Source of the DNA: Takashimella koratensis | Lineage: Eukaryota > Basidiomycota > Tremellomycetes > Trichosporonales > Tetragoniomycetaceae | Assembly (NCBI GenBank): GCA_003116875.1 | Contig: BCKT01000014.1 | Span: forward strand, 690,149-754,148 | Direction of reading: 5' to 3' | Length of the DNA: 64,000 nucleotides | Shown here: positions 9,718 to 21,239 of the stretch, in pieces | Layout of the letters: the number at the start of each line of letters is the position of its first letter | How positions within the stretch are numbered: position 1 is the first letter of the stretch | Notes under the pieces: generated by a model | The model's database searches: none | The model's input: the letters and a program-made list of their open reading frames with translations, nothing else | What the model was told of the DNA's origin: nothing | Position numbers and translations under genes: made by a program

Positions 9718-9805
9718 TAGAAGTCATACTCCAACAACTCGACATGCAATTACATGCTTCCTAGAAGTCATACTCCAACAACTCGACATGCAATTACATG
9801 CTTCC
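9718..9805. repeat. Perfect 44-bp tandem duplication
   Basis: The unit beginning TAGAAGTCATACTCCAACAA occurs twice head to tail, with a period of 44 bp (first copy 9718-9761, second 9762-9804/5). It lies about 140 bp downstream of the OTU1 stop codon. No base difference is visible within the unit, so the duplication is recent or an assembly artefact. Confidence 0.9.
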
Positions 9806-9940
9806 CGACCCTTCTCCTCTGTTCCGGCGCGCCCGGCATCGACCCGTCTTTCTTGACCCACTTGACCCTTCTGCACAACTTCATATGATCATCTCCTTCT
9901 CCTTCTCCTTCTCCCTCTACCCTTGCTCACCCCTTGCCCT

Positions 9941-11367
9941 TCAATACTCGCCAAAATCAACATCTACCACTCTGTCAGCTCCCACGCGCACCTATCCATT
10001 CCAGCACTCACGACCCGTCTGCATCGCATGTTCCCTCGCTCCCTTCTCGCCCGTCAATCCGGCCCCACAGACTGCGCAGCGCAGGTCAAACGTTGCGGTA
10101 TCGGTATAATAATGTCTTGCTTTCAGCTGGGCGACGAGTTTGGATGCCGTTGGGAGGATGGTGTTGTCGGAGATCGGGAAGATGGTGGTGTGGAATGAAG
10201 GTGGCGAGACGGGGAGAGGAGAGACGGAGACGGCGTCGTAGTCTGCAGTCGTGGAGTTAGCTGGTGCAAGCTGAGAGAGGACCTGTCATGACTCACGAAT
10301 TCCAGAGTAGACTAGAACACATCTTGCACAGAGTCAGGACAGTCTGAACCCTCCCAAAAAACGACTCACCTCGAATCGTACTGCCCCTCGCCAAACCGAT
10401 CACATCGACCCGTGGCCACATCAAACGACGAGATCTCCGTCTTATAACTACTCGTAAGGCTTCCTCCCCTTTTCCTTCACTCACTGTTTTGCAAAAACGC
10501 TGAGTTCGATCGCTCCGCCCCATGTGTCCGGTTTCAATATCGTCCGGATATACTCTTCCCTCGGTCGTCTATATCTCAGCCTAGCCCCGATTCAACTTGG
10601 ACTCACCCTAGAACGATATCTGGATAGTCGTCGGGATTCGACCTTATCGCGTCCGCAACAACTGGGCTTTAGTGCGGGATGTACGAAGGGGGGCTTACCT
10701 GTTCTTAATCTAGAGGCTGCTTCCATTCCCCCTTCAAAGGCGATCCCGACAGAGGAGAAGAGACACGAATTGTCGTCAGGGACGACACGGAGTTGGAGGT
10801 ACCCCGCGTCCCGGCCTGGGAGAGGCACGGATTCGGCGGACTCGACGGGAATGTCATTGGAGGCGAGTGGGGACTCGGCCCGAGGGGCTGGGGTAATGGT
10901 AGGAGCAGGGGCAGGAGCGGGAGGAGGTGGCGTAGGAGCAGAGAGGACAGAGTCGAGCCCCTTGACGGACGGAGCGGGTGTGGGCTGAGTGGGTGACGGT
11001 GAAGGAACAGGGATGGAGGAAGGCGGGACAGAAGTCACGATGAGTTGTTCCCCGCGCGTAATGGGGATAGTCGATAAGAGTCCAGACGTCAAAGGTAGTA
11101 ATTTGGGAGGGTATCCGAATTTGACTGAGGTGGGAGTGAGTTAGGTATGTCGAGTGGGGAAGGGTACTTACTCTCTTGCTCGTTTGGAGGGATCTCGCTC
11201 GAGGAGAAGATGAGAACCTTCAGGTCATCGACTGTCTGGGAGTCTGGCTCGATCTCAAGCGTCGTCACGCCCCTTGGATGGCGAAGGCGAACCTGTGAGT
11301 GTGAGGAAGGGGTTGGGAAGAGAGGTTGAGAGGTGGTTAGGTTGGAGCTTACCGGTACGGGTGGCAT
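9941..11367 (-). CDS. OTU1: Ubiquitin thioesterase OTU1 (YOD1-type deubiquitinase)
   Basis: Deubiquitinase that works with Cdc48/p97 in ER-associated degradation. Nine exons on the minus strand: 11367-11353, 11292-11172, 11124-10699, 10661-10607, 10568-10485, 10447-10370, 10322-10297, 10242-10012 and 9963-9941; all phases close, giving 352 aa. Domains: an N-terminal UBX-like region (residues ~1-75, PVRLRHPRGVTTLEIEPD, IKFGYPPK), a Pro-rich linker (~85-145), the OTU core with catalytic DDNSC (Cys166), DTWGGAIELSVFAKHY, and SGIHYD with catalytic His269, then a C-terminal C2H2 zinc finger (LRCAVCGAGLTG ... HAMQTGHVDFGEY). The sixth intron appears to end in AAG rather than CAG/TAG, judged from the conserved RCVLVYSGIHYD junction. 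The complete catalytic set suggests an active enzyme. Confidence 0.96.
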
Positions 11368-11697
11368 GGCTGTTGTTGCTACAGACGGGCGAGGTGGGAA
11401 ATGAGATTGAAGGTTGACGAGATGCCGGTAAGGGGCTCCGGGTATGGAATGGCGATCGCTCACGCGTTGGCAGTTAGGCTAGCGGGAGGAGGGTTTAGGC
11501 ATGCGGATGGACGTGATGTGCCTATATTCCGGGTCGTGACGCGCCTTCTTCAAGGACGATCGCAAGCGACCCGACGACGATCGCGGCAGCGTTTTTGCTT
11601 CCGCCGAAGGGGTATGCTTAATGATTGCGGCCGTAAAATCGGCTGTAAAAGGAAGTGTGACGTCGTTGGGGAGCCCTGAAATAAGGGTAGAAGCTAG

Positions 11698-11705
11698 TGA
11701 CGTCA
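11698..11705. promoter_or_regulatory. CRE palindrome TGACGTCA upstream of OTU1
   Basis: A perfect TGACGTCA sits ~330 bp upstream of the OTU1 start, and a related TGACGTCG lies at about 11658-11665. Both are typical ATF/CREB-class bZIP sites. The match is seen; function is inferred. Confidence 0.4.
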
Positions 11706-13399
11706 CAATCGACTAGTTGTCGCCTGATTGAAAGCAAGAGGAGTCAAGAACCCGAGAAGCGCCCCGAAAAGAGGCATCTACCCCTCGCAACGTACCCTAA
11801 CCGTCCCTAGAGCTTAGTACGCAAGCCCGGGAAGAACAATGTGGTTCGTGTCTCGCGTCGGCTCGTGAGTCATGCGTCAAGGCAGAGAGGGAGAGGATGT
11901 TAGGAGAATAGGCGCAGCAGGTTGGGTTGGGTTGGGTTGAGTTGGGTTGGGGGGCTCGGAACGGCTGTTTTTCAGTGGTGGGCTAGTGAGATGTAGGATG
12001 TAGGCGAGGCGAGAGGACGGAGAAGAGTCAGAAGGGGTAGGGCCGGTTTCGTGGACCGTTGGAGCGAACATGCTTGGCTTGATTGATCCTCGCTAGGGTC
12101 GCCGACGAGGGGGAGTAAGAGAAGCAAAGACGGAAGAAGGCAGGCGGTCGGAAGCACTTAGCAAGTCCTCCCAGTATCATCCCTATAGACAGACCCGAAA
12201 CCCTCAGCCAGCTGATCGGTGTGGTGCAAACGGAACGCGGAGAGTTAGTGCGACCGCATATTGCGTTGGAGACGGAGGGATGGGGTGGGGAGGGGAGGCG
12301 AGGGGAGGGGAGGTACTGGGGGTTGGTGGGTTGGGGTTGAGCGACAGCCGTCCTTTAAGGGAAGGAATGAGCGGTGTCAAGGTGAGCTGCCGACGGCCGG
12401 AGGGGGAAGGAGCATGAGTCAGAGTCTGCCGAGAGAGGAGGGAGTCGACGCAAGGGTAGGGAGGGGAGGGGAGGGGAGGGCGACAGGGCGACAGGGCGAC
12501 AGGGCGGTTGATACCTCTAAGGAATAGGGCCAAGTGGCAATGTAAAAACAGAAAATAAAATATCGCTAAAAACATGCCTGAAGAGGTGCAAAGGACAAAC
12601 ACATGGGCACAGCACAGACACACAGACACAGACACACAGACACACACCCCGTTTCTTGGCTGGCACGAATAGGCGGACGGTAGATTGATCAAACAAGGAC
12701 AGTGACAGTGGTCCAGTGCTTCTTGTCTCATTGGTGATCGCCCCACCGGCCACTCTCACTCTTTGCTCTGGTTCATTCTTCATTCTTCATCCTTATCCTT
12801 CATCCTTCATTCAACATCTACTCATCCACGTCGCCGGCTTCGCTCCCCGCTGCCCCGCTGCCCCGCTGCCCCGCTGCCCCGCCCCCGCCCAAAGGCATCG
12901 ACCTCGACACCCACGCCCACACACGCATCATCGCTGGCCCCCGCGCTCCTTGTCCCTCACCCACACCCACACCCACCGCCCCGACCCCATCCCCACGGCC
13001 AATCCCTTCCCCGAGTCAGCTGTCCATCAACGTTGATCCCTCGCGTTACTCAGCATACCCCTAATCCCCACTCCCCCCACGCATTGTTTGGTTGAAACGC
13101 GCCCCTCGCTCCCTCGCTCCCTCGCCTCCTGGCCTCAACTCATCACAGCATCAACGCATCATTAATCATCGCCGCTCCCCCTTTCTCTCTCTCTCTCTCC
13201 TCTCTGCTCTTCTATTCTCTCAACTCGCGCTCACTTCACCGTCGGTTGGAGTCGACCCAATTTCACCCCAGGCGTCCTGGACTTTTACACTAGCTCAGTC
13301 CCCGACTAGTGGAGCAACGGTGGCTGAAGACGTCCCGACGCTCCCTTTCCCGTCCGCACAGCCGCTCTTGACGTCGTCCCTACCTTCCTCGTGAGGGGA
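11706..13399. other. Intergenic region rich in simple repeats
   Basis: The ~1.7 kb between divergent genes carry four separate simple repeats: GGGTT-type pentamers (about 11924-11951), (GCGACAG)n (12481-12507), (ACACAG)n (12611-12646) and (CCCCGCTG)n (12845-12884). Long open frames here (for example 12204-12746 minus) are Ser/Pro/Cys low-complexity products of the repeats. The last 200 bp are a CT-rich leader for the next gene. Confidence 0.55.
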
Positions 13400-15633
13400 A
13401 TGCACTCGAATTCACTCCCGGTTCGACGACCTCACCCCCAGTTCCACCTCGAGACATCCCCGGACCGACACCCAGACCCAAGCAATCCCAATCCACCTGC
13501 CTCTCACTCCACTTCGACCGCTCCCACCTCCACCTCCGCCTCCTCCCCTTCCTCTTCGACCCACTCTTCGACCCACTCCTCGGCCCGCTCTTCCTTCTGG
13601 GACGCATCCGACCTGGCCCGAGCGGCGCAACGTCGGGACTCGCTTGATCACTCTGCAGAGTCCCGGCGTGAGAGCGTGACCAGTCTCTCCAGCTGGGCCA
13701 GTATGGACCCAGCTTCCAACCCCCAACTGGCCACCGACGATGATGTGCAAGAACCCCCAGGCAAGAAACAGGCGCGACGAGACCCCCCTCCGAAAGCCGG
13801 GTCATTCGACTCGATCGAGAGCGTCTCGTCCTCATCTGCTGTCGACATCACCACACCGGATATGAGTGCAACAACGGGTAGCCCATCCGACCACGTCTTA
13901 TTCTCTACACCACCCATCGAGTCCCCAATGGAAGCAGAACCACCGGTCAACATCTCACCCGTTGGATCGACCATCAGCAGCGCTCACTCCAAGGGGGAGA
14001 ATACACCGCGAGCTGAAATTCAACAACCTGCGTGGCCCCTGTCGTACACCGGCGAAAGCTCCACCTCAACCTTCCGAAGCCACCACGCGGCCACCGATCC
14101 TACGTTTCAGCTCCGAGGCGCAGGACTCGCTCGAGATGCAAGCTGGAGGCGGAAACATGCAAGGTAAGTTGCCTTCCGTCTCGAGGAAACGGCCACCCAC
14201 CGCCGGCAAACCGGTGGAGTCTGTCATCACCCTCCCACTTTCCCACCCCCCCACGGCCCATCCTTTGTAATGTCAACCCGTTGTCCCGTGGAGATCTTTT
14301 ATGGTCTCGACGTACATGACGTCAAGGTCGTCATCCACAACTGCCGTCGCCTAGTCCACGGCAAACCTGTGGCCGTGGTGGTCGTAGTTGTGTTTTTGGT
14401 CGTCCCACCTCACCTTGTTGTTCAAACGCTGACGCACGCCCATTTCAACTCTCTCCTAATTTCCGCATTCCCTAAAATCACCCACCATGACGATGATCGT
14501 CCACGACTACTTTCATTCTCGGCACCATGGACGATCGTACTCTTCGGCTCAAACTCGCCGCCGCTCTTCGGTGACTAAACGCAGCCTTGACAGTCCGGCG
14601 ACAGTCCCCAATCCTTCCGCGGCATTGCACAGCTTCACAACAGGTCTTCGAGACACACCGCCACTCTCACCGTACGCGGAAGAGCCTCGGTCTCGACTCA
14701 AAGCGACCACGCCACCCGCTTTGTCCGACAGCAGGTTTGTGGCCCTTCCGGACCGCCGTATGTCCCTGGGTGCAATGGCCACGGAGGGCAATCGAGTCAC
14801 TGGGAACTTTTTGGGAGGATCGTCATTGCCCATCATCCTCGATCGATCATCGACGACATCGACGGGGGTCTTTGACACCCCTCGATCGTCTGGAGCAAGC
14901 TCGTCGTCCTCTGGCTCATCCAAGGCAGGGTCCTCGGCCAAGGCGCCTGCCCCAAAGCGAGAGGAGAAAGAGCTGTCCCCGCCTCGATGGGCGATGCCAA
15001 CCAAGATGGCCAACTCGATCTCTGGCAACCCGCGTGCGATTCAAGAGGCGCAAGCAGAGCATGTCGACTTTGATGTCGAGCTGTTCAAGGGCGAGAACGA
15101 CGAGTGGGTGGATATCATCAAGGGCGAGCGAGGTCGGATCGCGGTCAAATCGACGCCGGCAATGTACGAGGTCATGGTGTGGCTCCCCGGCATGTCGTGA
15201 GTAAACCTTGTAACTGTGATATTTGACCGACCTGTGCTGACTTTTCCCCAGGCTCGACGGGATCATGGTTGTCACTCGCAAGACGCACGTCCTCCACATC
15301 AGCGCCGACGACTGGGACGGTGCCGACCATCCTCAATGGGATATCCGTCTGGGTGAAGACGCAGTCATGTCGATGATCCGAGCAACATTCAACAACCACG
15401 TCCTCACTGTTGTCGCACCTCGAGAACCGAAACCCACTCGGCCAGTGAGCTTTCGATCTCTGGGAACGAGCAGTAGCTTGAATCGACATGGGAAACCCGT
15501 GATCACTGAGGGCAAGGGACTGGAGTCGCCCGGGTCAAAATCGGCAGAGACGAGGTCGATGACGTCCGCGTCGAGCGGGAGCTACTTTGATGATGTTGAA
15601 GCGAGGATGAATCGAGGGATGGAAGGGAGGTAG
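13400..15633 (+). CDS. HSP20/alpha-crystallin-fold domain protein with long disordered N-terminus
   Basis: Model: exons 13400-14163, 14585-15196 and 15252-15633. The 421-nt first intron restores phase exactly (AG|C), which argues for one gene of about 585 aa. Residues ~1-450 are Ser/Thr/Pro-rich and disordered, with Arg-directed phosphosite-like patches (RRDSL, RRESV). The C-terminal ordered part carries an ACD-like core: GERGRIAVKSTPAMYEVMV, LPGMS-LDGIMVVTRKTHVLHI, then FNNHVLTVVAPR (a GVL/NGVL-like strand). The canonical I-x-I anchor is not obvious, so chaperone activity is uncertain. Alternative: translation from ATG 14487, which directly continues into exon 2 without the intron and has a good CACCATG context, giving a ~360-aa protein; the upstream frame would then be a separate gene or leader. 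The product is probably a signalling or scaffold protein peculiar to this fungal class. Confidence 0.6.
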
Positions 15634-16679
15634 GCTGTCCGAGGATCAAGAGCCACGCCGCTTGTTCGGTGGGGCTGGATACTGCTCGTCTCCAGATCTC
15701 TGCTGTCCACCGCCACAAATTACCCGCCCGATCGTCACCGTTGCGCCACGGAGCCGTACCATCGTTCCTGCTCTCCCTCGACTCACAGCACCCCTTGACT
15801 TCCAGTCTCTTGTTACGAATCACCACCCCTCCCCCTTCCTATCATACCTATCCTCCCCCCCGCTACGATCTATTCTATTTCTGCGTTCGCGTCCTCTACA
15901 CATCGCCTTCATATGGCACCATACACCACGGTCTCTGTCCAACACAGATGCCCATGTTTCCATCACTCTTCGCATATCTGAAAGGAACACCCCGTTTCCT
16001 ACTCCCCGGTAGCGGTCAATATACCAATCATCGACCGATTTAACCCGGCAGAAAGAAAAGTTTCCTCAATCGATTCGGTTTCCTTGACACGCGTTAATAT
16101 ACTGTAGCACCAGCAACCACTGTCTATATTCGTCTGCTCGCCTGCCCTTTCGCCCCCCCGCGTCCCTCTCATCCCCTCGCTCGCTCATCGACCATTGGGT
16201 CTCACTCTCTTCGCCTCGAGCCACGACGCTCGTCGGCGCTCTCTCTGCTTAAGACAAAGTATCTAGGCTATCACCTAGACCTCGTCTACATATATTATCT
16301 GCCAATCCTCCAATCCTCCCAGTCTCTTGTCGACTTGATCGATAGTCGTCGCAACCCGCCCTCGACTCTCGCCACCCACACACGCCATTAGTCTACAGCA
16401 TTGCCGTAGTGACCCCCCCGCCCCCCTCTTTGTTTTCTGGTCTCTTAGCGTATCATCGCATTGCATGTGTATCAATCAGTCAGACACGAGTCAAACGCCA
16501 TGCATACATGTGGCCCAGGTTAAAGGTCGAAATTTTGGGAAGTGAACACAACCGTGAAAGTAAAGTGTATGAGCAGAGGGTGATTAGGTAGCGAACAGGT
16601 GAGTGGGATTTAGAAAAACTGCATCGTGGTATTGTATAGTGAGTGATTGCTGAAAAAGACCCAGACCGAAACTCGTGGC
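15634..16679. other. Intergenic region between convergent genes
   Basis: About 1 kb between the stop codons of the HSP20-fold gene and SPC3. It is T- and C-rich with no protein-like frame; both 3' UTRs probably lie here. Confidence 0.5.
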
Positions 16680-17703
16680 TCATCGCTTGATGACGGGAGG
16701 GATGGTGATGGGGCCCTGGGCGGTGGCTGCGATACCAGACGAGACGATGCCGACGTAAGGCATGAGTGAGTAGTATAGCGTCACGTTGGCTTGGTGAATG
16801 TCCCTGGGTAAATTAGCACGAGCGCGGACGAACGCAACGGTCGGGGGAACACGATCAAGGCAACCCAATTTCCAACCCAACTCTCTAACTCATCCTCCCC
16901 ACCCCCAGCCCAAACCCAACACGATCCAACACGATCCAACTCGACCCAACTCGACCCAACTCGACACAACTTGACCCAACATGACCCAGCTTGACCCAAC
17001 ACGACCCAACACGACCCAACACGACCCAACTCGACGGAACCTGACCCAACCCATGACTCACTTGAACGACCCACTCGGGTTCTTCCAAACATATTTATTC
17101 TTCCCTTCTTCTACCCTCAACTTTCCCCTCCCTTTCTTCTTCCCTCCCCCTGTGGCCACTTTCCTCCCTACGGCTCTAATATCCCTGCTCTCCCCTCTCG
17201 TCACGATCCGATCCCACAGGACCACTTCGTGTCCCTCGCCCGTCAGGTCGTCGGCGTAGTTGGCAGTGAGGTAGAGGAAGAGTTGTTTGGTATTGTATGA
17301 TTCAAGTAAAGGGGTTAGATCGGTTTTGATATCGAATCGAAGAGAGGCGAGGTCCTCTTCACGTGCCCCCCAGCGCTTTAACCGGCCCCTGTGACTGCGA
17401 CCGCAAACCCAAGCGCACAGCGAGTGGCGAGAGGGTAGTGGTATGATTGAAGGAAGAGAGAAAGAGAGACAGAAGTAAAGGTGTCGTGTTAGCGAGAAAG
17501 TTCGAGAAGATTAGAGAAGAGACGTGGCAAAGGGAGGGAAAAAGGCAGGATACGTACACAATGACATCCTGGATATCGATCCGCCCATCATTCACCGTAG
17601 GTAAAGTGAAGAAGGAGGTGAGGGAGATGGCGGCAAGGAGGACCATGACGACGGTAGTTGCCAGGGAGAAGATGTTGTTGAGGCGCTGGAATGACGAGTA
17701 CAT
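16680..17703 (-). CDS. SPC3: Signal peptidase complex subunit 3
   Basis: ER membrane subunit required for signal-peptide cleavage. Three exons: 17703-17558, 17388-17062 and 16803-16680; phases close to give 198 aa, the usual size. It starts MYSSFQRLNNIFSLATTVVM, the diagnostic N-terminus, followed by a single membrane anchor (~residues 14-35), then a lumenal beta-rich domain (SLRFDIKTDLTPLLESYNTK, QLFLYLTANY, HEVVLWDRIV) and the C-terminal NVTLYYSLMPYVGIV with an N-glycosylation sequon (NVT). Both introns are unusually long for this window (169 and 258 nt); the second contains a decamer minisatellite. A basic insert (GGGKKKGRGK) sits between the conserved strands. Confidence 0.93.
16909..17048. 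repeat. 10-bp minisatellite inside SPC3 intron 2
   Basis: About fourteen imperfect 10-bp units of the type ACCCAACACG / ACCCAACTCG / ACCCAACTTG run through the second intron of SPC3. On the SPC3 sense strand the units read GTTGGGTCGT. Variation is concentrated at the third-from-last and last positions of each unit. The array accounts for more than half of this 258-nt intron. Confidence 0.85.
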
Positions 17704-18015
17704 GATGAGGGAGGTGGGGTGATTGCTGACCCGAGATGAGGAGTCAAGAGGAGTGAGAGGGCAGTGAATGTGAAAGAGAGGAATGTCACGTGACTGTTAA
17801 GCATACGCGGTGTTCCAGAAAGTGCCACAAGGGGAAAGCAATGGGAGGAATTGGCCAAGTGCCACGTTGTCACCCCTTCCACGCTGGAACGCGACTTTTC
17901 TTAACCCCTCCCTCCTCCCCCGCGCCCGCTATTAAACTGCCCCTTCTCCCTCTCATCCATCCATCCCCTCCTCTTCTGCCCCACCCCNCCCCGCCTCCCT
18001 CCCTCGCCACCAGCC
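17704..18015. promoter_or_regulatory. Divergent promoter region SPC3 / KAR2
   Basis: This 312-bp region separates SPC3 (minus) from BiP (plus), both ER secretory genes, so shared unfolded-protein-response control is plausible. ATTGGCCAAGTGCCACG (17849-17865) combines an inverted CCAAT box with CCACG, like an ERSE but with non-standard spacing. One undetermined base lies in a C-run at 17988. The functional reading is inference. Confidence 0.4.
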
Positions 18016-20458
<2,443 letters not shown>

Positions 20459-21239
20459 GCGGTGGTCTAGGTCTTGGCCGAGGTCTATACGACCGAAGCG
20501 GACACGAACGCTCCAAATCTTTAACCAATCTTTACATTCCCAACCCTTGCCTACCTACATCAGTCTCCAACCCCAAGCCCAACCCATTCCTGATCCAGTC
20601 TCTCTTTACGCCTGTCACTCGTGACGCTTTTCACGTTACCCCAAAACCCACTCGGTGGATGAGAAGAAGAGTCAGAGTCTAGTGTAGCTACATTACGATG
20701 GCTGAAGAAGCGGAGGGGGGCTGAGAAATACATATCAAGCGACGTGGATGTGACCCATGCATTTGCATCGACGAGACATTAGGCCAGCTGGCTTCATTAG
20801 GAATTGATACATGATATTATGAATGGGAAAGAGCGTGATTAGCAAAGGTTAATGACGTGTGTGTGAAACGTAATGGCGGTGTTTACTGCCAGGGTCAAAG
20901 GAGGTTGAGGGTATGTGAACCAGCCAGGAGAGTGGTTGTTTGGACGCGTGTGATTTTCGATCCCATCCATGTCTCTTGGTCCCATCTCACCCACCACTCC
21001 ACTCAAGTGACCACTTGGTTCACCCCTCACCCCCGTCTTCTCGACCCCTCGACACATCTTGACGGTCCTCACGGTACCCACCACCCGTCTCTCCTCTTGA
21101 CTGCTCTTAAATCCCCCCTTCCTCCCCACCCTTCATCCTTCCGCTCTCTTTCACGATTTCCATCTTGGTCAAAAACGCACAGGACACCCCACCTCACGTA
21201 CACATCCATACACCCACTACACCTCCGGCCCCAACCTCC
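20459..21239. other. Intergenic region KAR2-DBF4
   Basis: The 780 bp include the 3' UTR of KAR2 and the DBF4 promoter. The final ~250 bp are CT-rich on the plus strand with stretches such as CCACCCGTCTCTCC. No gene was recognised. Confidence 0.5.

Noticed and set aside
11924..11951. Telomere-like GGGTT repeats
   Set aside because: Only about five imperfect units, internal and flanked by ordinary sequence; too short to call an interstitial telomere.
12204..12746. 180-codon minus frame with Cys/Val repeats
   Set aside because: Translation of (ACACAG)n and other simple repeats; no splice or start context.
16909..17048. CRISPR-like regular repeat
   Set aside because: Ten-bp units without spacers, inside an intron of a fungal gene; it is a minisatellite.
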